64,000 nucleotides of DNA from Palsa-892 sp035295845. Its GTDB lineage: Bacteria; Pseudomonadota; Alphaproteobacteria; Rhizobiales; Xanthobacteraceae. The first letter of the stretch is position 1; each line of letters starts with the position of its first letter. This document shows, one piece after another, positions 18,101-27,197 of the stretch. The stretch spans positions 1-64,000 of the forward strand of contig DATGIF010000031.1 in assembly GCA_035295845.1 (NCBI GenBank). The letters are read 5' to 3'. The notes beneath the pieces are model-generated. The model made no database searches, was not told the DNA's origin, and saw only the letters and a program-made list of their open reading frames with translations. The position numbers were made by a program, and so were the translations under genes.

Positions 18101-18786
18101 GCTTCGCCTTGCTCGGCAAGATCGGCCGCGACGGCTCGATCGCCGGCGAGTTGCGCGCCCGCGACGGCGGCCGGCCGGTGCTCTACATCACGTCGAGCGA
18201 CGCCGGCGCGCTCTTCCGCTATGCCGACTACTACGCCCGCATCCAGGGCGGCGAGGGCCGCATCCTGTTCGACGCCCCCCACTTCGACGGCTCGGCGCAG
18301 GAAGGCGAGATCGACATCCGCAACTACTCGATCCGCGGCGAGCCCGCGCTCGACCGTCTGGTGTCGGCGGCGCCCGTCGACCGCAACGTCAACATCCCGA
18401 GTTCCAACAGCGGCATCCCCTTTTCGAACATGCAGATCACGTTCAACCGCACGCCGGGAAAATTCCAGATCAAGCAGGGCCTGATGTACGGAGACCTGAT
18501 GGGCGCCAAGGTCGATGGCGTGCTCGATTACGCGCTGAACTACGTCAAGATTCGCGGCAATTACATTCCGGCCTACGGCCTGAACAACGCGGCGGCGCGC
18601 GCCTTCTTCTTCCTTGGCAGCGCGCCGAATGAGGGGCTGTTTGCCGTCGCCTTCGAAATTGCCGGCCCCGCGACCGGCCCGACGCTGCGCGTCAATCCGC
18701 TGCGCGGTATGATCCCCGGCGTCATGGGCAAGCTGTTTGACTTCCCGGCGCTCGACAGTCCGCCGCCCACCGTCACCAACCAGTGA
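15175..18786 (+). CDS. Large AsmA-like/DUF3971 envelope protein with histidine-rich N terminus
   Basis: A 1203-residue protein. The first 41 residues contain 17 His, in runs such as HGHHHSHHHHAHSHA. A single transmembrane helix follows at about 66-90 (LLGLGFLVLASLLYAIVV), then about 1100 residues of periplasmic, beta-strand-rich sequence. A Pro/Gln linker lies at about 195-240. The C-terminal part (PFSNMQITFNRTPGKFQIKQG, then GLNNAAARAFFFLG) matches the AsmA_2/YhdP family, whose members are thought to bridge the envelope and move phospholipids to the outer membrane. The His-rich cytoplasmic tail is unusual. It is convergent with tyrS (5 bases apart). Confidence 0.85.
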   Translation: MTANHPHGHRHGEVEPKQAPHGHHHSHHHHAHSHARVHHHRVPGPGGIRGAARFLFCKKSGPVSVCKLLGLGFLVLASLLYAIVVTGLLPVDIGGTLVARALQEKLGQGHKVEIGETRLEQDASGRAVLRVHGITIRNAGGEVVATAPRADIGLDSGVLVGNFRPTRIDLVEAEMTLRIDENGQIDLFAGRNPKKQKQPQPQPQPVDAAAATAPVIPPPPPANAVPAVTPPAKPAEAPPVPFVYPQLAAWLDRLEQTGLDGISLAEVGLKRGTLVVENAKTGRRWTFPNTNLLISRPAEGGITFSLSSGQAEEAWSLNATIGAVQAGARAIDLVAREISPEDVMLAAGITNNDFRVESRISGILRALVAQDGTLLAGAVRTTMGRGWIGNARDPNARVNIDGAQLQANFNPDRRAVIFDPVRLQSGQTEIVLQAVADAPKDRSQIWPVVISQGQAVLGTDSDREPPLVLDRIFLRGTWDPQELRLVLDQGDVSGTTVGLALSGSISLGAATPMLSVGIASNQLPVTAAKRLWPAPIAPGVRNWIMDHVDQGLIEKLVIAANIPLDKVGKANVELPDEAVKIDVSTVGGVFRPMANLPPVRDAAVTATITGRVSRAKILHGVVETQGNRRFNVSDGLIEVLDYAPPNPKGTIRFRIDGPADALAETASLEPLKSALNFTFDPASTKGTVTANARFNLVFRDELIENEVDYLVDADLTNFSTDRVVRGQRVDNVTAKLMITPPQIQVKGDGKIAGAAANFEYRRDRKTNDADFRLAATLDDGARARVGLDLAPWLTGPVGVKAQGRLNDRETQMNVEADLAAAEITDLVPGWSKAAGKAAKATYRLSEHDNIVKIDDLSVTGAGTSLRGSVEFEADGGIVSVNFPTFQLSDGDKASLKAERAPDGTLKAIVRGDVFDLRGMLKRMTEGSVQTGPVQSKGYRPHDLDLELRVGAASGNNGEVIRQLELRVLRRNGEIRSFALLGKIGRDGSIAGELRARDGGRPVLYITSSDAGALFRYADYYARIQGGEGRILFDAPHFDGSAQEGEIDIRNYSIRGEPALDRLVSAAPVDRNVNIPSSNSGIPFSNMQITFNRTPGKFQIKQGLMYGDLMGAKVDGVLDYALNYVKIRGNYIPAYGLNNAAARAFFFLGSAPNEGLFAVAFEIAGPATGPTLRVNPLRGMIPGVMGKLFDFPALDSPPPTVTNQ

Positions 18787-18791
18787 CGCGC

Positions 18792-20045
18792 TCAGACCGG
18801 CTTCAGCAGCACGTGTTTTTTCTTGCCGAGCGATAGTTTGATCACGCCTTCGGGCGTGAGGTCCTTTGCCGTGAGCAGCATTTTTTCGTCGGTGACGGTG
18901 GCATCGTTCACCTTCAGGCCGCCGCCCTTGATCTGACGGCGCGCTTCGCTCGTCGATGACACGAAGCCCGCCTGCACATTGGCGGCGAGAATGCCGATTC
19001 CCTTTTGCAGCTCGGCGCGGGGAATTTCGATGGTCGGCAGGGTTTCGGCGAGCGTGCCTTCCTCGAAGGTGCGCCGCGCGGTTTCCGCCGCTTCTTCGGC
19101 GGCGGCGCGGCCATGCACGAGGGCCGTCGCTTCGGTGGCGAGCACCTTCTTCGCCTCGTTCAGCTCCTGGCCCTTCAGCGCCGCGTAGCGCGCGATTTCA
19201 TCGAGCGGAAGAACGGTGAAGAGTTTCAGGAAGCGCTCGACGTCGCCGTCTTCGCTGTTGCGCCAGTATTGCCAATAGTCGTACGGGCTCACCATATCGG
19301 CGTTGAGCCACACCGCGCCGGCGGCGGTCTTGCCCATCTTGGCGCCCGAGGCGGTGGTGATCAGCGGCGAGGTGAGCGCGAACAACTGCGCGTTCTCCAT
19401 GCGGCGTCCGAGCTCAATGCCGTTGACGATATTGCCCCATTGATCCGAGCCGCCCATCTGCAAGACGCAGCCGCAGCGCTTGTGGAGCTCCACGAAATCA
19501 TAGGCCTGCAGGATCATGTAATTGAATTCGAGGAAGGAGAGTTCCTGCTGGCGGTCGAGCCGGAGCTTCACCGAGTCGAAAGCGAGCATGCGGTTGACGG
19601 AAAAATGCCGGCCGACGTCGCGCAGGAAATCGATGTAGTTGAGCCCGTTCAGCCAATCGGCATTGTTCGCCATGATCGCGTCGGAGGGTCCGCCGCCGAA
19701 TTTGAGGAATTTCGAGAAGATCGAGCGGATGCCCTTCAGATTTTCGCCGATCATCGCATCGGTGAGGACCTTGCGGCTCTCGTCCTTGCCGGAGGGATCG
19801 CCCACCCGCGTCGTGCCGCCGCCCATCAGCGCGACCGGCCGGTGGCCGGTCTGTTGCAGCCAATAGAGCATCATGATCGGCAAGAGCGAGCCGACATGCA
19901 GCGACGGCGCGGTGCAATCGAATCCGATATAGGCGGTGATGCGGCTTTTCTTCGCGAGCGCGTCGAGCGCTTGCGGCTCGGATACCTGGTGAATGTATCC
20001 GCGGCTATCGAGCACCTGCAGAAAATCGGATTTGTAGGCCGTCAT
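18792..20045 (-). CDS. tyrS: Tyrosine-tRNA ligase
   Basis: A 417-residue class Ic aminoacyl-tRNA synthetase that charges tRNA-Tyr. The HIGH-equivalent is HVGS at residues 50-53, and the KMSKS-equivalent is KMGKT at 236-240. The QMGGSDQWGN tyrosine-pocket segment is at 196-205. The S4-like RNA-binding domain is at the C terminus (RRQIKGGGLKVND). Full-length and intact. It is divergent from anmK with 74 bases between. Confidence 0.97.
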   Translation of the reverse strand: MTAYKSDFLQVLDSRGYIHQVSEPQALDALAKKSRITAYIGFDCTAPSLHVGSLLPIMMLYWLQQTGHRPVALMGGGTTRVGDPSGKDESRKVLTDAMIGENLKGIRSIFSKFLKFGGGPSDAIMANNADWLNGLNYIDFLRDVGRHFSVNRMLAFDSVKLRLDRQQELSFLEFNYMILQAYDFVELHKRCGCVLQMGGSDQWGNIVNGIELGRRMENAQLFALTSPLITTASGAKMGKTAAGAVWLNADMVSPYDYWQYWRNSEDGDVERFLKLFTVLPLDEIARYAALKGQELNEAKKVLATEATALVHGRAAAEEAAETARRTFEEGTLAETLPTIEIPRAELQKGIGILAANVQAGFVSSTSEARRQIKGGGLKVNDATVTDEKMLLTAKDLTPEGVIKLSLGKKKHVLLKPV

Positions 20046-20119
20046 CGCCGTCGCTGTGGTAGGGGGTGTCGCTGTAATCAGCGCGCTGGTGTAACAGGTC
20101 TTTCCCGGGATTCAAACGG

Positions 20120-21226
20120 ATGGGCTTTCTCACGGCGATCGGCACAATGAGCGGAACCTCGCTCGATGGGGTCGATGTCGCGCTCGCGGAGACCGACGGC
20201 GAGCGCATCGCAAGCCTCGGTCCCGCCGGTTACCGGCCTTATTCTCCGGATGAACAATCGCTGTTACGCCGCGCGCTTGCCGAGGCCGCGACGTTGACTG
20301 ATCGTGCCGCGCGGCCGGGTGCGGTAGCCGAAGCCGAGGCGATGATGACCGCGGCCCATGGCGAGGCGATCGAAGCGTTCCTGGCGAAGAACGCGATTGA
20401 TCGCGGAGCGGTTTCCATTGTCGGCTTTCACGGCCAGACCGTGCTGCATCGGCCGAAAGCGCGGCTCACCATCCAGATCGGCGATGGAAGCGCGCTGGCG
20501 AAACGGCTCGCGTTGCCGGTCGTCTATGATTTCCGCGCCGCCGACGTGGCGGCAGGCGGCGAGGGCGCGCCGCTTGCGCCGGCCTATCACCGCGCGCTCG
20601 CCGGGAATCTCGACGTTTCAAAGCCGCTCGCCGTCGTCAATATCGGCGGCGTTGCCAACATCACGTTTATTGACGGCGATCGCGATCCGATCGCCTTCGA
20701 TACGGGACCGGGCAACGCCCCCATCGACGATCTTGTGCGGGCGCGCACGGGGGCTGCGCACGATCTCGACGGCAGGCTCGCGGCAAACGGGAAAGTGGAC
20801 GAGCCGCTTGTCGCGCGCGTGCTTGCCGATCCGTTTTTCGCGGCAAAGCCGCCGAAGTCCCTCGATCGCGCCGCCTTTGCAGCGCTGCCGCTTGAAAACC
20901 TTTCCGCCGAGGATGCCGCCGCCACCGCCACCGCGATTGTCGCGGCTTCGATCGCGCGCGCGCGCGATCATCTGCCGAAAAGCCCGTCAACGTTCGTCAT
21001 TGTCGGCGGCGGTGCGCGCAATCCGACGTTATTGTCGATGCTGCGCGCGCGCCTCGGCGCCACAGTGCTGCGTGGGAATGATGTTGGGTGGCGGCCGGAT
21101 TCGATCGAGGCGGAGGCTTTCGCTTATTTGGCGGTGCGGACGTTGAAGGGCTTGCCGCTCACTTTCCCGACCACGACCGGCGTGCCGCGGGCCATGCCCG
21201 GCGGCGTGGTGGCACAGCCTGATTAA
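20120..21226 (+). CDS. anmK: Anhydro-N-acetylmuramic acid kinase
   Basis: A 368-residue enzyme of cell-wall recycling that converts 1,6-anhydro-MurNAc to MurNAc-6-phosphate with ATP. The N-terminal motif GTMSGTSLDGVDVAL at 8-22 is diagnostic. Further motifs are GFHGQTVLH, VVNIGGVANIT, and FDTGPGNAPID with the catalytic region. Its TAA stop shares the palindrome TTAA at 21223-21226 with the stop of the convergent hydrolase gene. Confidence 0.96.
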   Translation: MGFLTAIGTMSGTSLDGVDVALAETDGERIASLGPAGYRPYSPDEQSLLRRALAEAATLTDRAARPGAVAEAEAMMTAAHGEAIEAFLAKNAIDRGAVSIVGFHGQTVLHRPKARLTIQIGDGSALAKRLALPVVYDFRAADVAAGGEGAPLAPAYHRALAGNLDVSKPLAVVNIGGVANITFIDGDRDPIAFDTGPGNAPIDDLVRARTGAAHDLDGRLAANGKVDEPLVARVLADPFFAAKPPKSLDRAAFAALPLENLSAEDAAATATAIVAASIARARDHLPKSPSTFVIVGGGARNPTLLSMLRARLGATVLRGNDVGWRPDSIEAEAFAYLAVRTLKGLPLTFPTTTGVPRAMPGGVVAQPD

Positions 21227-21891
21227 GCCGCGTCGTCGGCCTTCGCCTTCGAGCGGGGAAGCCGGCGGTCGAGATAATCGCTCACCACTTCCATCAGATC
21301 GTCGATCTTGCCGTCGAAGAAGTGATTGGCGCCTTTCACGAGCTGCTGCTCGATCACGATTCCCTTCTGCGTCTTGAGCTTCTCGACCAGCTGCTGCACC
21401 GAGGCGACCGGCACCACCGCGTCCTTCTCGCCATGCACGAAGAGGCCCGAGGACGGGCAGGGCGCGAGAAACGAAAAATCGTAAAGGCTCGCGGGTGCCG
21501 CGATCGACAGAAAGCCCTCGACCTCCGGGCGGCGCATCAAAAGCTGCATGCCGATCCAGGCGCCAAACGAAAAACCCGCGATCCAGCACGCGCGCGCTTC
21601 GGGATTGGCCGCCTGCGCCCAATCGAGGGCGGCCGCCGCATCCGAAAGCTCGCCCTGGCCGTGATTGAACGAGCCCTGGCTCCGGCCGACGCCGCGGAAG
21701 TTGAAGCGCAGCACCGAGAAGCCGCGGTTGGCGAAGGCGTAATAGAGATTGTAGACAACCGGATTGTTCATCGTGCCGCCGAACTGCGGATGTGGATGCA
21801 GGATGATCGCGATCGGCGCGTTGCGCGTGCGCCCCGGGTGGAAGCGTCCCTCGATGCGTCCATCCTCGCCGGTGAAGATCACTTCAGGCAT
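21223..21891 (-). CDS. Alpha/beta hydrolase (COG2945 type)
   Basis: A 222-residue protein without a signal peptide. The nucleophile elbow is GFSFG at 106-110 (Ser108), and the likely acid and base are D157 (HGEKDAVV) and H190 (GANHFF). LHPHPQFGGTMNNPVV at 31-46 is characteristic of the COG2945 group, cytoplasmic hydrolases of unknown substrate. It ends on the same TTAA as anmK. The upstream region is shared with the Irr box and the SUF promoter, which run the other way. Confidence 0.85.
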   Translation of the reverse strand: MPEVIFTGEDGRIEGRFHPGRTRNAPIAIILHPHPQFGGTMNNPVVYNLYYAFANRGFSVLRFNFRGVGRSQGSFNHGQGELSDAAAALDWAQAANPEARACWIAGFSFGAWIGMQLLMRRPEVEGFLSIAAPASLYDFSFLAPCPSSGLFVHGEKDAVVPVASVQQLVEKLKTQKGIVIEQQLVKGANHFFDGKIDDLMEVVSDYLDRRLPRSKAKADDAA

Positions 21892-21968
21892 CGGTTCTCC
21901 TCGCGCGGCGGTTCAAAAGTCCGGACCAGACCATCCGATCGTCTAAGCAAGACCAAGCGTGCCTCGGC

Positions 21969-21998
21969 TTGACTCGCTGCGGCGATCGGCCATACAGT
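21969..21998 (+). promoter_or_regulatory. Candidate promoter of the SUF operon
   Basis: TTGACT at 21969-21974 and TACAGT at 21993-21998 are separated by 18 bases, close to a sigma-70 promoter. If it is used, transcription would start inside the Irr-type box at about 22004-22007. The assignment rests on sequence alone. Confidence 0.4.
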
Positions 21999-22014
21999 TT
22001 AGAATAATTCTAAA
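21998..22014. promoter_or_regulatory. Irr box (iron control element) upstream of the SUF operon
   Basis: TTTAGAAT-A-ATTCTAAA is a perfect palindrome with 8-base arms, matching the iron control element bound by the haem-responsive regulator Irr in Rhizobiales. It lies 112 bases before the first SUF gene and overlaps the -10 of the candidate promoter, which suggests repression by occlusion. Confidence 0.85.
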
Positions 22015-22126
22015 TTGGGGTAGCACCCTGTAGCGCCTTGAGAAAGCGCGGTCTTAGGTAACAGGTGCTGTCCTTCATATGGCGAAACGGCATCCATTTG
22101 CAAGCTAAAACGGCTGCGAGGCTCGG
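22015..22126 (+). promoter_or_regulatory. Structured leader of the SUF operon (possible)
   Basis: After the Irr box there is a 112-base leader. AGCACCcTGT at 22022-22031 can pair with ACAGGTGCT at 22061-22069 (nine base pairs with one bulged C). A 9-codon reading frame begins at ATG 22079 and ends at TAA 22106-22108. No IscR or RirA gene is present here. Whether the leader has a role is unknown. Confidence 0.3.
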
Positions 22127-23299
22127 ATGGCTAGGGTTTACCTCGATCACAATGCGACTTCGCCGCTGCGCCCCGAGGCCCGGGCGGCGATGGCGGCTGT
22201 CCTCGCTGAGACGGGCAATGCCTCCTCCGTTCACGCCGAAGGCCGGCAGGCCCGCGCCCGGGTCGAGGAGGCGCGCGCCTTTGTTGCGGCCCTTGTAGGG
22301 GCTGATCCCGCTGCCGTGACCTTCACGAGCGGCGCCACCGAAGCCGATGCGCTGGCGCTCTCGCCGGAGCTGGAATTGTCAGGACGTCCCGTGCGTTGCG
22401 ACGTTCTGTTGATCTCCGACGTTGAACATCCGGCGGTGCGCGCGGGCGGCCGGTTTCCAGCCGATAAGATCGAGATCATTCCGGTCGATCGTGACGGCCT
22501 TGTCGACTTGGCGGCGCTCGATGCCATGCTCACGCGCCACAGAAATGGCGGCCGCCGCGCGCTGGTCTCCGTGATGGCCGCGAACAACGAAACCGGCGTG
22601 ATCGAGCCGCTGCGCGAAATAGGGATCCGCGTGCATGCGGCCGAAGGGGTGTTCCACACCGACGCCGTGCAGATTGCCGGCCGTTATCCCTTCGGCCTTG
22701 AGACGAGCGGCGCAGACCTTATATCCATTACGTCGCACAAGCTCGGCGGCCCGCAAGGCGCGGGCGCGCTGATCGCGCGCGACGCCGATACGCGCGTTCC
22801 GGCGTTTCTTCGCGGCGGCGGTCAGGAGCGCGGTGCCCGTGCGGGCACCGAGAACGTCGCGGCGATCGCGGGTTTCGGTGCTGTTGCCGCAAGTGCGGGA
22901 ATGATGCTCGCGGAAGAGGTGGGCCGGCTGGCGGGACTGCGCGATCTCCTCGAGGACGGATTGCAGGCGATCGCGCCCGAGACCGTCATTTTGTCGAAGG
23001 AAGCGCTTCGTATCCCGAACACCACCTGCTTTGCGGTGCCGGGAATTGCCGCCGAAACCGCGGTGATCGCGTTCGATCTCGACGGCGTGGCGCTGAGCGC
23101 TGGCTCCGCCTGCTCGTCGGGCAAGGTGGGCGCTTCCAGCACGCTCGCCGCGATGAAGACCGAGCCCTCGCTCGCGCGCAGCGCAATGCGGGCGAGCCTC
23201 GGGTGGAATTCGACGAAGGCGGATGTCGCGCGTTTCCTGGAGGTCTTTGCCCGCCTATATGTCTCGATGACGAAACGGAGCCGGACCGAAGCCGCCTGA
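22127..23299 (+). CDS. Cysteine desulfurase (NifS/IscS group)
   Basis: A 390-residue PLP enzyme that takes sulfur from cysteine for iron-sulfur cluster assembly. The PLP Lys is K205 in SHKLGGPQG. The catalytic Cys is C329 in the group I loop SAGSACSSG. DHNATSP at 7-13 and the VEHPA motif near 99-103 are also present. It heads the SUF operon, so the operon has two desulfurases: this one and SufS. The ATG at 22127 is preceded by GAGGCTCGG. Confidence 0.93.
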   Translation: MARVYLDHNATSPLRPEARAAMAAVLAETGNASSVHAEGRQARARVEEARAFVAALVGADPAAVTFTSGATEADALALSPELELSGRPVRCDVLLISDVEHPAVRAGGRFPADKIEIIPVDRDGLVDLAALDAMLTRHRNGGRRALVSVMAANNETGVIEPLREIGIRVHAAEGVFHTDAVQIAGRYPFGLETSGADLISITSHKLGGPQGAGALIARDADTRVPAFLRGGGQERGARAGTENVAAIAGFGAVAASAGMMLAEEVGRLAGLRDLLEDGLQAIAPETVILSKEALRIPNTTCFAVPGIAAETAVIAFDLDGVALSAGSACSSGKVGASSTLAAMKTEPSLARSAMRASLGWNSTKADVARFLEVFARLYVSMTKRSRTEAA

Positions 23300-23350
23300 A
23301 ATTGCATCCAATCCGCGGCCTTTGCAGCCGCTGCGATGAGGAGAATTTGA

Positions 23351-24820
<1,470 letters not shown>

Positions 24821-24833
24821 ACGGGATCGGACG

Positions 24834-25085
24834 ATGGCTTATTGGTTCAGACCGAAACGCTACGGCTACGGCGCCACGCCCGTCACCTGGCAGGGCTGGG
24901 CGGTGACGGTGATCGCCGCGGCGTTCGTCGCGCTTTGCGTTCTGAACCTTACCCTTGGCGAACAAAGCCTTTGGCGCTGGATCGCGACGGTTGTGCTGCT
25001 CGTACTGGTGACGCTGGCGACGGTTTATGTCTGCCGGCTGAAGACCGACGGCGAATGGGCCTGGCGCTGGGGCGGCAGGAAATAA
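24834..25085 (+). CDS. Small two-helix membrane protein inside the SUF operon
   Basis: An 83-residue protein with two hydrophobic helices at about residues 22-41 and 48-65. The N terminus is YWFRPKRYGYGATP, and the C terminus is Trp-rich and basic (GEWAWRWGGRK). It sits between sufB and sufC with gaps of 13 and 23 bases, so it is almost certainly co-transcribed with them. No SUF component with this architecture is part of the described machinery. Function unknown. Confidence 0.75.
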   Translation: MAYWFRPKRYGYGATPVTWQGWAVTVIAAAFVALCVLNLTLGEQSLWRWIATVVLLVLVTLATVYVCRLKTDGEWAWRWGGRK

Positions 25086-25108
25086 CAGGAAGTAAAACGA
25101 GAAACGAT

Positions 25109-25861
25109 ATGGCATTGCTGGAAGTCAAGAATTTGGACGTCGAAATCGACGGCAAGAAAATCCTCAACGGCTTCGACCTCACCGTGAACGCCGGCGAGAT
25201 GCACGCGATCATGGGGCCGAACGGCTCGGGCAAATCGACGCTCTCCTATGTGCTCGCGGGCAAGAAAGACTACGAGGTCACCGGCGGCAGCGTGCGCTTC
25301 GAGGGCGAGGATTTGTTTTCGCTCCAGCCCGACGAGCGCGCGGCCAAGGGGCTTTTTCTCGCTTTTCAATATCCGCTCGAAATTCCCGGCGTCGCCACCA
25401 TGACGTTCCTGCGCACGGCGGTGAACGCCGTGCGCAAGAAGCGCGGCGAGGCGGAGCTTTCGACCCCGGATTTCCTGCGGCTTGTGCGCGAAAAAGTCGC
25501 CGCTTTGCACATCGATCCCGAAATGCTCAAGCGCGCGGTCAATGTCGGCTTTTCCGGCGGCGAGAAGAAGCGGAACGAAATTCTGCAGATGGCGCTTCTG
25601 GAGCCGAAGCTGTGCATCCTTGACGAAACCGACTCCGGCCTCGACATCGACGCCCTGAAGATCGTCGCCGAGGGGGTGAACAAATTGCGTTCGAAGAAGC
25701 GCGCGATCGTCGTGATCACGCACTATCAGCGGCTCCTGAACCACATCGTGCCGGACATCGTGCATGTGATGGCGAAGGGCAAGATCGTGCGCTCCGGCGG
25801 GCCGGAGCTTGCGCTTGAGCTCGAGCAAAAGGGTTACGCCGCCTTCGGCGAGGCTGCCTGA
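25109..25861 (+). CDS. sufC: Fe-S cluster assembly ATPase SufC
   Basis: A 250-residue ABC-type ATPase of the SufBC2D scaffold; it drives the conformational change needed for cluster assembly. Walker A is GPNGSGKST at 36-44, the signature is FSGGEKKRNE, and Walker B is CILDETDSGLD, with the family-specific Asp-Glu-Thr-Asp. The ATG at 25109 is used, excluding an upstream extension that would run through the small membrane gene in another frame. Confidence 0.96.
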   Translation: MALLEVKNLDVEIDGKKILNGFDLTVNAGEMHAIMGPNGSGKSTLSYVLAGKKDYEVTGGSVRFEGEDLFSLQPDERAAKGLFLAFQYPLEIPGVATMTFLRTAVNAVRKKRGEAELSTPDFLRLVREKVAALHIDPEMLKRAVNVGFSGGEKKRNEILQMALLEPKLCILDETDSGLDIDALKIVAEGVNKLRSKKRAIVVITHYQRLLNHIVPDIVHVMAKGKIVRSGGPELALELEQKGYAAFGEAA

Positions 25862-25865
25862 GGCC

Positions 25866-27194
25866 ATGACCGCCGAGGTAAAACCGATCCGCACCCCCGC
25901 CGAAGAGGCGCTGGCCCGCGCGATCGCGGCGGATAGCCCGAAGCTTCCGGGCAGAGGAGCGATCGCGAAGCTCCGCGAAGAGGCCGCGACCTCGTTCCTT
26001 GCGAGCGGCCTGCCGCACCGGCGGATCGAGGAATGGAAATATACCGACCTTCGCGCCTTGATGCGGAACGCCGCACCCCTTGCGCCGCCGCCCGACGCGG
26101 ACGCGATCAAACAGGCGAGGGCGCTCGATCCGTTCCCCGGCGTCAAAACGCGCCGGCTCACACTTGTGAACGGCGCGTTGGTGCACGAGCTTTCGGATCT
26201 GACCGCGCTGGAGCCGGGGCTCACGATCCTTCCGCTCGCGCGCGCGCTCGCCGAAGGCCACAAGCTCACCGGGACGATCGGCGCGATCACACCCGAAACC
26301 TATGACGCGGCACTCGCCCTCAATACGGCCTTCCTCAATGACGGCGTCATTATCGCGCTCGAGCCGGGCGCGAAGATCGAAAGACCCATCCACATCGCCC
26401 ACGGCTTTGCCGGCAAGGCGGCGGCCGCGACCTTCGCGCGCGTGCTGATTCTGGCCGGAGCGTCGAGCCGCGCGACCATCGTCGAGAGCTTCGAGGGCCC
26501 CGACGGCGTCGGCTATCAGGCGAACAGCGCGCTTGAGTTCCATGCCGGCGACGGCAGCGAAATTGATTTCGTGCGCCTGCAGGCGGAAGGTGACCGCGCG
26601 GTTCATCTTTCTACGCTGCTCGCCGAGCTCGGCGCCCGCGCGAAGTTCTCGCTCTACCCGGTGACGACGGGGGCGGCGCTTTCGCGCGCAAGCATTCTTC
26701 TGCGCTTCAAAGGCGAGAACACCGACGGCAGGCTTGCCGCCGCCAATCTCTTGCGCGGCAGTCAGCATGCCGACACGACGCTTCTCGTCGATCACGCGGC
26801 GGTCGGCTGCACCAGCCGCGAATTGAACAAATCGGCGCTCGACGGCCAAGGTCGCGGCATCTTCCAGGGCAAGATCATCGTCCGCCACGGCGCCCAGAAA
26901 ACCGACGCCAGGATGGCGACGCACGCGCTCCTGTTGAGCGAAAACGCCGAGTCCGACAACAAGCCGGAGCTCGAAATCTTCGCCGATGACGTGCAGTGCG
27001 GTCACGGCGCGACTTCGGGCGCGCTCAATGAGGATCTGCTGTTCTACCTCTTCGCGCGCGGCATTCCGCGCAAGGAAGCCGAGGCGCTGCTCATTCAATC
27101 CTTCGTCGGCGAGGCGCTGGATGCAATCCCGCATGCCGGCCTCCGCGAGGCGCTCGCCGGGCGCGCCGCGAACTGGCTGAAGGAGCGGGGATAG
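25866..27194 (+). CDS. sufD: Fe-S cluster assembly protein SufD
   Basis: A 442-residue partner of SufB in the SufBC2D scaffold. Visible hallmarks are HRRIEEWKYTDLRAL near residue 48-62, and in the C-terminal part the segment DNKPELEIFADDVQCGHGAT followed by FYLFARGIPRKEAEALL. It begins four bases after sufC and ends three bases before sufS. The N-terminal region is divergent, as usual for SufD. Confidence 0.94.
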   Translation: MTAEVKPIRTPAEEALARAIAADSPKLPGRGAIAKLREEAATSFLASGLPHRRIEEWKYTDLRALMRNAAPLAPPPDADAIKQARALDPFPGVKTRRLTLVNGALVHELSDLTALEPGLTILPLARALAEGHKLTGTIGAITPETYDAALALNTAFLNDGVIIALEPGAKIERPIHIAHGFAGKAAAATFARVLILAGASSRATIVESFEGPDGVGYQANSALEFHAGDGSEIDFVRLQAEGDRAVHLSTLLAELGARAKFSLYPVTTGAALSRASILLRFKGENTDGRLAAANLLRGSQHADTTLLVDHAAVGCTSRELNKSALDGQGRGIFQGKIIVRHGAQKTDARMATHALLLSENAESDNKPELEIFADDVQCGHGATSGALNEDLLFYLFARGIPRKEAEALLIQSFVGEALDAIPHAGLREALAGRAANWLKERG

Positions 27195-27197
27195 ACC

